Shown piece after piece: positions 8,562-16,052 of a stretch of 42,303 bases of DNA. A model generated the notes under the pieces. The model did not search any database, was not told where the DNA came from, and worked only from the letters and a program-made list of their open reading frames with translations. This stretch comes from Sphaerisporangium melleum. Its GTDB lineage: Bacteria; Actinomycetota; Actinomycetes; Streptosporangiales; Streptosporangiaceae. How positions within the stretch are numbered: position 1 is the first letter of the stretch; the number at the start of each line of letters is the position of its first letter. Made by a program: the position numbers and the translations under genes. The stretch lies in NCBI RefSeq assembly GCF_014646695.1, contig NZ_BMNT01000027.1:71658-113960 (forward strand), written 5' to 3'.

Positions 8562-8933
8562 GGACCGGAGCATCGCCGCCCGGCCCGGACACCATCAGGC
8601 CGAACGAAGTTCTGTGGACAGCGGTTCATGACCGGCTCGGATATGAGCGCATCCCGCACCCGGGTCGCTTTGCGGACCCATCGCCCCTCATATGGACCTA
8701 TGGCGGACCGGACCACTGCCCCAGCGAGCCGCCCGCAATGGGGCCGATGACACGCAACGCCGCATTTCCGGCCGGCAGTGCATCCACAGGCGGTCACCGT
8801 CGCACGCCGCCCGCGCAAAGCCGGAGGTTCCGATGCGCCTACGCCCGCGGTTCCGCTGCGCTCGCATGCGGGAGCGCGCACCACAGGGGCCGATCGGGCC
8901 GACCGCCGGGGTCCAGGGAGGATGACGAACGGA
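8562..8933. other. intergenic, nothing recognised
   Basis: About 370 bases between two minus-strand genes. I see no gene, RNA or strong hairpin; it probably contains the DUF4192 promoter. Confidence 0.4.
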
Positions 8934-9731
8934 TCAACGGCCGGGCGGGGAGGATGCGGGGCCGGCCGGCAGGCGGGTGCGGACCATGATCGTGGCACCG
9001 GCCACCGCGGCCGGCATGGCGACGACCGCGCCGAAGGGGATGAGGAACACCAGGAACACCAGCACGCCGAAGCCGAGGGCGGGCGACCGGTCGGCGCGCA
9101 ACGCGGCGAAGCGCTGCCTGCGTCCGAGCCCTCTGCGCTCCATGGCCAGCGCGGTCAGCTCGACCGTGAGGAAGAATCCGGACACCGCGGCGCCCAGTAC
9201 CGGAACGACCGTCTGGCCGATCACCGGCACGAAGCCCAGGATGAACAGCGGGACGGTGAACATCAGCACGTATCCGAGCGTGATGAGGCTGTCGCGCACG
9301 GACCGGATGATCGACCGCCAGAGCGGGACGTCGGCCGCCTTCTCGACCCCGCCCATGTCGTCCTCGACGCGTTCGGAGAGCTTCTCGTAGAAGGGCTCGC
9401 CGATGGCCAGGGTGGCGGCGGTGAAGGTGACGACGGACAGCACCAGCCCGAGCGCGAACACCGCGATGCCGAGCAGGAAGCGCAGCGTGTCACGCAGTGC
9501 GGGCCCCCAGTCGTCGGCGAACGGGGTGGCCCAGGCGGCGATGTCGCCCGCGTAGCCGCCCAGCAGCACGAGCGCCACCACGTAGAGGACCAGGGCGATC
9601 AACGCGGGGACGAGCCCGAAGAGCCACTGGCGAGGATGGCGGGCGACCCAGGCGACGCCCTGCAGGAAGTACTTGATCCCGTCGGCGAAGCCTCCGACGC
9701 CGCGGCGGATCGGCTGCCCGATGCTGTTCAT
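8934..9731 (-). CDS. EI24/CysZ-like integral membrane protein
   Basis: A 265-residue membrane protein of the EI24 domain family (which includes the sulfate permease CysZ). It begins MNSIGQPIRRGVGGFADGIK, then GVAWVARHPRQWLFGLVPALI enters the first membrane helix. Further hydrophobic segments lie near residues 36-58, 85-112, 150-180 and 220-252. The segment YVLMFTVPLFILGFVPVIGQ is characteristic. A specific transport substrate cannot be assigned. It is 40 bases downstream of the Maf gene on the same strand and may be co-transcribed with it. Confidence 0.85.
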   Translation of the reverse strand: MNSIGQPIRRGVGGFADGIKYFLQGVAWVARHPRQWLFGLVPALIALVLYVVALVLLGGYAGDIAAWATPFADDWGPALRDTLRFLLGIAVFALGLVLSVVTFTAATLAIGEPFYEKLSERVEDDMGGVEKAADVPLWRSIIRSVRDSLITLGYVLMFTVPLFILGFVPVIGQTVVPVLGAAVSGFFLTVELTALAMERRGLGRRQRFAALRADRSPALGFGVLVFLVFLIPFGAVVAMPAAVAGATIMVRTRLPAGPASSPPGR

Positions 9732-9771
9732 GCCCGGCAGGCTAATGCCTCGCGCCCGGATCGTGGCGAGA

Positions 9772-10368
9772 TCAGGTGAAAGATCGCCAGACCGACGTCA
9801 CGGGGACACCCAGTTCCGCGAAGAGCCGGCGGAGCAGCGGCAGCGAGATGCCCAGCACGTTGCCGTGGTCACCGTCGATGCCGTCCATGAACCAGCCGCC
9901 GAGCCCGTCCAGCGTGAAGGCGCCGGCCACGCGCACCGGCTCGCCACTGTGGGCGTACGCGGCGATCTCGTCGTCGCTGGGAGTGCCGAACCGCACGACC
10001 GTCGAGCCCACCTCCGCGGCGGTGACCCCCGTCGCGGCGTCGATCACGCAGTGCCCGGTGAGCAGCCGGCCGGTGCGCCCGCGCATCGAGCGCCACCGGG
10101 CGGCGGCCTCCTCGGCCGACGCCGGCTTACCGTACGCGCGCCCGTCCAGCTCCAGCACCGAGTCGCAGCCGATCACCAGCCCGGCGGCCAGGCTCCCGGC
10201 CACCACCGACGCCTTGGCCCGGGCCAGCGTGAGGCTGAGCTCGGCGGGGGACGCCGCGGTGACGGCCTCCTCGTCCACGCCGCTGACGATCACCTTGGGG
10301 TCGAGCCCGGCGCTGCGCAGCAACGCGAGCCGGGCGGGCGACGAGGACGCGAGAACGATCTCTGTCAT
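9772..10368 (-). CDS. maf: Maf family nucleoside triphosphate pyrophosphatase
   Basis: A 198-residue Maf/YhdE-type enzyme that hydrolyses non-canonical or specific nucleoside triphosphates (dTTP/UTP type in characterised relatives) to monophosphates. Motifs are [17 protein letters not shown] at residues 6-22, the acidic DEEAV segment, [18 protein letters not shown], and [12 protein letters not shown]. The final domain contains [20 protein letters not shown] and the invariant [11 protein letters not shown]. Length matches the family. Start ATG 10368 is fixed by homology. In actinobacteria Maf is often near acetyl-CoA carboxylase genes; here it sits instead before the EI24 gene. Confidence 0.95.
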   Translation of the reverse strand: MTEIVLASSSPARLALLRSAGLDPKVIVSGVDEEAVTAASPAELSLTLARAKASVVAGSLAAGLVIGCDSVLELDGRAYGKPASAEEAAARWRSMRGRTGRLLTGHCVIDAATGVTAAEVGSTVVRFGTPSDDEIAAYAHSGEPVRVAGAFTLDGLGGWFMDGIDGDHGNVLGISLPLLRRLFAELGVPVTSVWRSFT

Positions 10369-10394
10369 CTTTTCCGATCTTTCAGGCCCGTGGT

Positions 10395-10410
10395 CCCTTA
10401 AGCCTAAGGG
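10395..10410 (-). terminator. small hairpin between the 354-aa membrane protein gene and maf
   Basis: CCCTTA (10395-10400) and TAAGGG (10405-10410) form a 6-bp stem with a 4-base loop, next to a second short stem GGCTC/GAGCC at 10410-10422. They lie downstream of the minus-strand gene ending at 10483 and upstream of maf. A terminator role is possible but the stem is short. Confidence 0.3.
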
Positions 10411-10482
10411 GCTCCCGGAGCCGGCCGCCCAGCCTCCGGGGCCCCCTCATCGGGGACCGAGCGGTGCAGTGCCGCCGACGGG

Positions 10483-11547
10483 TCAGAGCGGGCGCAGGCC
10501 GGACATCAGGGTGTTGATGTCGGCCCAGCGCTTCTTCTGCGCGTCCGGGATGGTGATGAAGACCATGGCGGGCTTGGCCGAGGGGACCTCGACGAGGGCC
10601 ACGGCCGCCGTGGCGACATGCTTGTCGCCGCCGGCCTTGTACTTCACGCGGTAGCCGAGCAGCCAGCCCTTGCGCTTGCCCGCCTTGAAGGCCTGGGAAG
10701 CGGTCCAGGTGATCGTGGCGCCGCGCGGGTGGTAGTTCAGGGTCCAGCGCGCCGCCACGTAGGCGGTGTCCCTGAGCTCGTCTTGCACGGCGATCGGCAC
10801 CGGGCAGGACACGAGCAGGCCACGGTGCCCGGCCCGCTTGACCATCGGCAGCACGCGACGGGTCGCGAACGGAGCCGACTTGGTGAGCTTCCACGCCTTG
10901 GCGAACCGCGGGAACGAGATGCCGGACCGCCTGTCCTTCACCCGGCCCTTCGTCGGCGCGCCATGCCCGGGATAGTTGGCGAGCTTGCGCACGGCCGGCG
11001 GCGCGGGGATGCGCGGGTCGGCCTTCGCGGTGGCGAGCGCGCTCTTGACCTCCGGCGCGGGGGTCGGCACCGGCGACGCGGACGTGGACGAGGATGGCGT
11101 CGATGCGGACGGTACGGAGACGGGCGTTGTGACGGGGGCCGCGCCCGAGGTGGCCGGGACGCCAGCCGGCGCGGACGGCTCGCCCGCCGTGGTGCTCTGG
11201 GTGGTCTGGGTGCCCTGAACAGGCTGTGCGGGCCGCGGCGGCTCGCCACGGCCGGCCGCCGTGGGCGTCCCCTTGCTCCAGCCCGTCACCGAATAGACCA
11301 CGGCGGCCACCACGAGGGCCAGTGCGACGACCGCGCCCGCGACTCCGCGGTAGATGACGCGCATCGGCAGGTCGCCCAGCCGGGAGAACACGGAGCGGCG
11401 GCGCCGTGCGGGAGGCGGCGGCGGAGGCTCCTCGACGGTGATCTTCGGCAGCGGAGCGGTCTCCGCTTCCGCCGTCACGTACGTTGGGACGGCTTTGGTC
11501 CCGTAGTTCCCACCCACCCCATTTGGCACGTTCGGAGCGTACGGCAA
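10483..11547 (-). CDS. single-pass membrane protein with proline-rich cytosolic tail and extracellular domain
   Basis: A 354-residue protein I do not recognise as a named family. The N-terminus is polar with a run of prolines and arginines (EEPPPPPPARRRRS), one transmembrane helix follows at about residues 70-92 (GVAGAVVALALVVAAVVYSV), then a Ser/Thr/Pro/Ala linker to about 165. The C-terminal ~180 residues look folded: NYPGHGAPTKGRVKDRRSG, FPRFAKAWKL, RWTLNYHPRGATITWTASQA, and AAVALVEVPSAKPAMVFITI. Topology suggests the folded domain is outside. The annotated start is TTG 11547; internal GTG codons at residues 7 or 11 are alternatives because ribosome sites are weak. Confidence 0.7.
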   Translation of the reverse strand: MPYAPNVPNGVGGNYGTKAVPTYVTAEAETAPLPKITVEEPPPPPPARRRRSVFSRLGDLPMRVIYRGVAGAVVALALVVAAVVYSVTGWSKGTPTAAGRGEPPRPAQPVQGTQTTQSTTAGEPSAPAGVPATSGAAPVTTPVSVPSASTPSSSTSASPVPTPAPEVKSALATAKADPRIPAPPAVRKLANYPGHGAPTKGRVKDRRSGISFPRFAKAWKLTKSAPFATRRVLPMVKRAGHRGLLVSCPVPIAVQDELRDTAYVAARWTLNYHPRGATITWTASQAFKAGKRKGWLLGYRVKYKAGGDKHVATAAVALVEVPSAKPAMVFITIPDAQKKRWADINTLMSGLRPL

Positions 11548-11705
11548 TTCACCGGATCATGTCCGAATTCCCGATCACACTTCGGGAACGAGTGCCCGCT
11601 CGGCGAGGCTTGCCATGCGCCCTGACCTTCGCTTTCGCCCTCCGTCAACGCCGGGGGCGAGGCCGCCCGGACGGGATCGGGCAGCCCCCTTACCAGCAAG
11701 TATGA

Positions 11706-12437
11706 TCATGGACGATCGTCGGCGCCCGTCCGGGGCGAGGGGTCCCGCAGCGGGCCCCAGCCCGCCGGGCGCAACCCGCCGAGCCGCAGCCACGGCGCGT
11801 CGGCGACGACGGTGCGCGAGCCCGGTTCGATCTCGGTGAACCCCGCGTCCCTGACGACCGGCAGGCCGCTGTCCACCAGGGCGGCCCACCGCCACGGCTC
11901 CGCGGTGCGGACGGCGACCGCGAGCCCCTGCTCACGCCAGGCGGCGCGGGCCTCCCCGTCGCTGCCCCACCAGGCGAGCTGGGCCGCGTGCCCGGCCTGC
12001 GCCATCGCCTTGCCCGCCGACATCTCCAGTGACGGGTTGAACCACAGCACCGCCTCGTCCGGTGGCGGCGGGCCCGGCGGCCGCGAGTCGGCGAGGTCGG
12101 TGCCGGAGACCTGAAGGCGGGACAGCTCCTTGGGCCAGGCGTCGAGCGGGATCGGCGGGTGCACCCGCACCTCGGCCGAGCGCAGGGTGACGGTGATGCC
12201 GTCGAGCTCCTGCACCCGCCGCCACTCGACGCCCCTGGCCCGGCGCACGACCTTCCTGATGCCGATGGTCTCCCACGCGGCGACCGCCTCGGCCCACTCG
12301 CCGCTCACCGCGCGCTCGTCGTCGAGCAGCGTGAGGACGGCCCGGGCCGCCGCTTCGAGGGCGTCGGTCCGCTCGGGAGGCGTGGCACGCTCGATGCGGA
12401 CGACCAGGGGGAGCACTCTTTGATCCGGCGCGTTCAC
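11706..12437 (-). CDS. Pth2-type peptidyl-tRNA hydrolase
   Basis: A 243-residue protein whose C-terminal half is a Pth2 (archaeal/eukaryotic-type) peptidyl-tRNA hydrolase domain: LEMSAGKAMAQAGHAAQLAW carries the K-x-A-Q-x-x-H-A signature, and GLPVVRDAGFTEIEPGSRTV is the second conserved segment. The enzyme releases tRNA from stalled peptidyl-tRNA. The N-terminal ~130 residues are an actinobacterial extension with RKVVRRARGVEWRRVQEL. The domain is normally in addition to the bacterial Pth. It ends with a proline/arginine-rich tail. It lies 45 bases downstream of the MFS gene on the same strand, so may share its transcript. Confidence 0.85.
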   Translation of the reverse strand: MNAPDQRVLPLVVRIERATPPERTDALEAAARAVLTLLDDERAVSGEWAEAVAAWETIGIRKVVRRARGVEWRRVQELDGITVTLRSAEVRVHPPIPLDAWPKELSRLQVSGTDLADSRPPGPPPPDEAVLWFNPSLEMSAGKAMAQAGHAAQLAWWGSDGEARAAWREQGLAVAVRTAEPWRWAALVDSGLPVVRDAGFTEIEPGSRTVVADAPWLRLGGLRPAGWGPLRDPSPRTGADDRP

Positions 12438-12482
12438 GCCACCAAGGATCCCACCACCGGCGCGAGTGGGGTCGGCGGGGCG

Positions 12483-13814
12483 TCAGCGGCCGGCCGCGGC
12501 GATGCCTTCGGGCACCGCGGCCGACGGCGGGGCGGGGTCGGCTTTGCGGGCGATGCGTAGCGACATGACCGCGGCCAGCGCGCACAGCGCTCCGGCGCCG
12601 TACCAGGCCGCGTCGTAGTGGCCGAGGTGGTCGCGCGTCAGGCCGGCCGCCACGGCGGCGACGGCCGCACCGATCTGGTGGGAGGCGAACACCCAGCCGA
12701 ACACCACGCCGCCGTCCTTGCCGAACAGCTTGCGGCACAGCGCCACGGTCGGCGGGACGGTGGCCACCCAGTCCAGGCCGTAGAAGATGATGAACACGAG
12801 CATGCTCGGCTGCGCCGTCGCCGCGAACAGCGGCGGCAGCACCAGCAGTGACGCACCGCGCAGCGCGTAGTACGCCCCGAGCAGCACCCGCGAGTCGACC
12901 CGGTCGCTGAGCCAGCCGGAGAAGATCGTTCCGGCGATGTCGAAGATGCCGATGAGGGCGAGCAGGCCGGCGGCGGTGGTCTCGGCCATGCCGTGGTCGT
13001 GCGCGGCGGGGATGAAGTGCGTTCCCACCAGCCCGTTGGTGCTCGCGCCGCAGATGGCGAAGCCGCCGGCGAGGTACCAGAACGAACGGGTACGCGCCGC
13101 CGACCGCAGCACGCTGATCGCCCGCACCGCCGCGCCGCCTCTGGGAGCGGCGACGGGAGCCATGGGCACGGGGGGATCGGAGACGGGTTCGGCGCCCAGG
13201 GCGGTCAGGCCGACGTCTTCGGGGCGGTCGCGGAGCAGCAGCCAGACCAACGGGACGACGGCGAGCGCCGCCACGGCCACCACCACGGCGGCCGTCCGCC
13301 AGCCCGGGCCGCCGGCCAGCCAGGCGAGCACGGGCAGGAAGACGAGCTGTCCCGTGGCGCCTCCGGCGGTCAGCACGCCGGTGACGATGCCGCGGTGCCG
13401 CACGAACCACCGGTCGGTGACGGTGGCGACGAAGACCAGCGCCATCGAACCGGTGCCGAGCCCGACCAGCACGCCCCAGCACAGGATGAGCTGCCAGCTG
13501 GAGGTCATGAAGACCGTGAGCCCGCTGCCGAGGGCGACCAGCAGCAGCGCGGAGGCGACCACGCGGCGCATGCCGAGCCGGTCCATCAGAGCGGCGGCGA
13601 ACGGCGCGGTCAGGCCGTACAGCGTCAGGTTCACCGACACGGCCGAGGAGATGGTCCCCCGGGACCAGCCGAACTCGGTCTCGAGCGGAGTGATCAGCAC
13701 TCCGGGTGTGGCGCGGAAGCCGGCGGCCCCGATGATCGCGACGAAGGCCACCGCCGCCACCGCCCAGGCCCGGTGCGGCCACCGTCCGCGCCGCGCGTCT
13801 TGGGTCAACATCAT
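12483..13814 (-). CDS. MFS transporter
   Basis: A 443-residue major facilitator with about 12 transmembrane helices. The loop 2-3 motif-A region reads MDRLGMRRVV; the first helix is preceded by WPHRAWAVAAVAFVAIIGAA. The second half begins around residue 230 after a polar loop (GAEPVSDPPVPMAPVAAP). Its overall pattern resembles the oxalate/formate-antiporter-like and monocarboxylate-type MFS branch, but a substrate cannot be assigned. It is divergent from the GlxA-family regulator with 71 bases between them, an arrangement that usually means local control. Start ATG 13814, with a second ATG immediately after. Confidence 0.88.
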   Translation of the reverse strand: MMLTQDARRGRWPHRAWAVAAVAFVAIIGAAGFRATPGVLITPLETEFGWSRGTISSAVSVNLTLYGLTAPFAAALMDRLGMRRVVASALLLVALGSGLTVFMTSSWQLILCWGVLVGLGTGSMALVFVATVTDRWFVRHRGIVTGVLTAGGATGQLVFLPVLAWLAGGPGWRTAAVVVAVAALAVVPLVWLLLRDRPEDVGLTALGAEPVSDPPVPMAPVAAPRGGAAVRAISVLRSAARTRSFWYLAGGFAICGASTNGLVGTHFIPAAHDHGMAETTAAGLLALIGIFDIAGTIFSGWLSDRVDSRVLLGAYYALRGASLLVLPPLFAATAQPSMLVFIIFYGLDWVATVPPTVALCRKLFGKDGGVVFGWVFASHQIGAAVAAVAAGLTRDHLGHYDAAWYGAGALCALAAVMSLRIARKADPAPPSAAVPEGIAAAGR

Positions 13815-13823
13815 GTCGCCAAT

Positions 13824-13865
13824 AGTGGCTTGTCCGATTTGCTGGCGTGAGTGGCTTGACAGCCA
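13824..13865. promoter_or_regulatory. repeats in the MFS/GlxA divergent intergenic region
   Basis: AGTGGCTTG occurs twice, at 13824-13832 and 13850-13858, 26 bases apart. The second copy is part of a dyad, TGGCT-TGAC-AGCCA, at 13852-13865. These sit between divergent starts and are candidate binding sites for the adjacent AraC/GlxA-type regulator. Confidence 0.45.
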
Positions 13866-13885
13866 ACATGTGAAAGGATCCGGCC

Positions 13886-14869
13886 ATGGTTCACCGGATC
13901 GCCGTCGTCGTCCTGGACGATTTCGCCACCCTCGACCTCGGCGTTCCCGGCCAGGTCTTCCACGTCGCCGAGGACGCCGATGGCCGGCGGCTGTACGAGA
14001 TCATCACCTGCACCCCTGGTGGGCGCGCCGTGCGCGGGCCGGCCGGGTTCAGCGTGGTCCCCGACCACGACCTGTCGGCTCTGGCCACGGCGGACACCGT
14101 GATCGTCGGAGGCGTCCACGGCGGCTCGGCGCTCACCGACGGGACGATCGACGACGAGCTGCGCGACGCCCTGCGCCTGGCCGCCGCCCGCTCGCGGCTG
14201 ATGTCGATCTGCACGGGGGCGTTCGTGCTGGCCGCCGCCGGGCTGCTCGACGGCCGGCCCGCCACGACGCACTGGAGGAACGCCGAGCTGTTCCGCTCGC
14301 TGTACCCGCGGGTGCTGCTCGATCCCGACGTGCTGTTCATCGACGACGGCGACCTGCTGACCTCCGCCGGCGTCGCCGCGGGCATCGACCTGTGCCTGCA
14401 CGTGATCCGCCGCGACCACGGCAGCGAGGTCGCCAACCGGGTGGCACGGCGCTGCGTGACCCCGCCGTGGCGGGAGGGCGGCCAGGCACAGTTCATCGAA
14501 CGTCCGCTGCCCCCCGCCGGGGACGCCACCACCGCGCCCACCCGCGCGTGGATGCTGGAACGGCTCCAGGAGCCGCTGGACCTGACCACCTTGGCCAGGC
14601 ACGCGCGCATGAGCGTGCGCACCTTCACCCGGCGCTTCCGCGAGGAGACCGGCTTCAGCCCCGCACGGTGGCTCATCCGGCAGCGGGTCGAGCGTGCCCG
14701 CCACCTGCTCGAGACGACCGACCTGCCCGTCGACCAGGTGGCGGTCCGGGCGGGCTTCGGCACGTCCGTCTCACTGCGCCAGCACCTGCACGCCACGGTG
14801 GGCGTGGCCCCGCTGGCCTACCGGCACACCTTCCGCGCGGCGGCCCCGGCGGCCTCCGGTTCCCCCTGA
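13886..14869 (+). CDS. GlxA family transcriptional regulator (DJ-1/PfpI plus AraC domains)
   Basis: A 327-residue regulator. Residues about 1-190 are a DJ-1/PfpI-like amidase-fold sensor domain (HRIAVVVLDDFATLDLGVPG at the start, nucleophile elbow LMSICTGAFVLAAAGLLDGR with the conserved Cys, ATTHW after it). Residues about 225-320 are an AraC-type double helix-turn-helix: ARHARMSVRTFTRRFREETG and QVAVRAGFGTSVSLRQHLH. Start ATG 13886 is supported by AAAGGA at 13873-13878. Divergence from the MFS gene suggests that transporter is its target (inference). The ligand is unknown. Confidence 0.93.
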   Translation: MVHRIAVVVLDDFATLDLGVPGQVFHVAEDADGRRLYEIITCTPGGRAVRGPAGFSVVPDHDLSALATADTVIVGGVHGGSALTDGTIDDELRDALRLAAARSRLMSICTGAFVLAAAGLLDGRPATTHWRNAELFRSLYPRVLLDPDVLFIDDGDLLTSAGVAAGIDLCLHVIRRDHGSEVANRVARRCVTPPWREGGQAQFIERPLPPAGDATTAPTRAWMLERLQEPLDLTTLARHARMSVRTFTRRFREETGFSPARWLIRQRVERARHLLETTDLPVDQVAVRAGFGTSVSLRQHLHATVGVAPLAYRHTFRAAAPAASGSP

Positions 14870-15098
14870 CCCGGGCGTGTCACTCGCACCGGCGCTCTTG
14901 ATCGGCCCGCGGCCGATGCCGGTCGAACCGGGATCCCGGTGCCGGGGCAGGACGTTGTTCGTGCCGGACGGCGAGGGCCGGGCGTGGACGATGCCATCCG
15001 CGGGTGGCCGTCGCCTCCGGCGGCGCGCCGCCCACGCTCGGGCAGGACGACAAGCACCACATCGCCATCTTGGTCTCGGTCACCAGGGACGCGCATAC
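14870..15098. other. intergenic, nothing recognised
   Basis: Between the GlxA gene stop and the tRNA terminator I see no gene with coding-like composition and no distinctive RNA element. Confidence 0.35.
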
Positions 15099-15145
15099 GA
15101 AAAACCGCCTCCTGGCCGCGGTGCATCCGCAGCCGGAAGGCGGTT
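15099..15145 (-). terminator. rho-independent terminator of the first tRNA-Ala gene
   Basis: Read on the minus strand, AACCGCCT (15145-15138) pairs with AGGCGGTT (15110-15103), and the right arm runs into TTTTT at 15104-15100. It lies 12 bases beyond the tRNA 3' end. It is the only hairpin with a clear U-tract that I found in the window. Confidence 0.8.
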
Positions 15146-15156
15146 CTATGATCTTG

Positions 15157-15229
15157 TGGAGCTATGGGGATTCGAACCCCAGACCTCCTCCATGCCATGG
15201 AGGCGCGCTACCAACTGCGCTATAGCCCC
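15157..15229 (-). tRNA. tRNA-Ala (GGC), copy 1
   Basis: A 73-base cloverleaf on the minus strand: acceptor GGGGCTA/TAGCTCC containing the G3-U70 wobble that identifies alanine tRNAs, D-stem GCGC/GCGC, anticodon stem CCTCC/GGAGG with loop ATGGCAT (anticodon GGC), T-arm TGGGG-TTCGAAT-CCCCA, discriminator A73. CCA is not encoded. A candidate -10 TACACT lies upstream at 15290-15285. The sequence is identical to the copies at 20706 and 29560. Confidence 0.97.
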
Positions 15230-15391
15230 TCGTCACGTTGCGGGCGGACTCACCGGTCAGGTCCCGGCCGCTTCGTGCTCCGCTAGTGTATCGGACTTCG
15301 CCCTCTACTCCGAACCAGCTCAAGATCGCCGCGACCCGAGAGAGCGGCCCTGCCTCCGAAGAGGGATTCCCGGTCACCATCCGGGGACGCG

Positions 15392-15430
15392 TTGACAGCG
15401 CGACTCACCCAGGGTAACGATTAGTCACCC
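15392..15430 (+). promoter_or_regulatory. promoter and repeated motif upstream of the EF-hand gene
   Basis: TTGACA at 15392-15397 and TAACGA at 15415-15420 are 17 bases apart, a good housekeeping-type promoter. TCACCC occurs at 15405-15410 and again at 15425-15430, exactly 20 bases apart, each followed by a G-rich GTAA block. GGGTAAC (15412-15418) and GTCACCC (15424-15430) form an imperfect dyad overlapping the -10, so a repressor site is plausible. Confidence 0.5.
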
Positions 15431-15456
15431 CGAGTAATCGCTCGCTAGGAGCCGAG

Positions 15457-16005
15457 ATGGACCTGAGCCCCCACGCGCTCAACGCCGGATCCGCGTTCGA
15501 CACCAGCGACGTCGACCAGGACGGCTACATCGACAAAGAGGACATGCGTCTGGTCGGCCTGCATCTGGCCGACCGCCTCGGCCTGCACGCCGACTCCCCC
15601 GCCCGCGCGGGCCTGCTGGCCGCCTACGCCCACGTGTGGGCGAACATCGTCGCGGCCGTCGGCACCGACGACAACGGCCGGATCAGCCGTCAGCGGTACA
15701 TCGAGTACGCCACCTCCCCCACACTGGACCGCACGCACTTCATCGTGGCGATCGTCTGGCCCATCACCGACGCCCTGTGGGACGCGCTCGACACCGACGG
15801 CGACCATAAGCTCGGCATGCGGGAGTACCTCCACCTCTGGTCGGCGTACGACGTCGAGACGGCCGAGGCTCGGGAGGCGTTCATCCTGCTGGACACCGAC
15901 GGCGACGGGCACCTCGGCAAGGACGAGTTCGCCCAGGCCATGTACGACTTCTACTTCAGCGAAGATCCGCGAAAGACCGCCATCCCGATCCTCGGCCGCT
16001 CCTAG
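15457..16005 (+). CDS. EF-hand calcium-binding protein (calerythrin-like)
   Basis: A 182-residue soluble protein with four EF-hand positions. Loop 1 at residues 18-29 (DVDQDGYIDKED) is near-canonical. Loop 2 at 69-80 (GTDDNGRISRQR) lacks the first Asp and final Glu and may not bind calcium. Loop 3 at 112-123 (DTDGDHKLGMRE) has the ligands but His instead of Gly at position 6. Loop 4 at 146-157 (DTDGDGHLGKDE) is canonical. Layout and length match calerythrin and sarcoplasmic calcium-binding-like proteins of actinomycetes, thought to buffer or sense calcium. Start ATG 15457 has AGGAG at 15447-15451. It has its own promoter. Confidence 0.93.
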   Translation: MDLSPHALNAGSAFDTSDVDQDGYIDKEDMRLVGLHLADRLGLHADSPARAGLLAAYAHVWANIVAAVGTDDNGRISRQRYIEYATSPTLDRTHFIVAIVWPITDALWDALDTDGDHKLGMREYLHLWSAYDVETAEAREAFILLDTDGDGHLGKDEFAQAMYDFYFSEDPRKTAIPILGRS

Positions 16006-16021
16006 ACCGGGCGGCCCCCCG

Positions 16022-16050
16022 CGCGGGGCGTCCCCGGGGCGCGCCCCGCG
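16022..16050. terminator. bidirectional hairpin between the EF-hand and VWA genes
   Basis: CGCGGGGCG (16022-16030) pairs perfectly with CGCCCCGCG (16042-16050). It sits in the 47-base gap between two convergent stops (16005 and 16053) and could end both transcripts. Confidence 0.55.
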
Positions 16051-16052
16051 AC

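Noticed and set aside
13857-13885. TTGACA as -35 box of the GlxA-type gene
   Set aside because: No -10-like element occurs at 16-18 bases; the hexamer is better explained as part of the TGGCT/AGCCA dyad.
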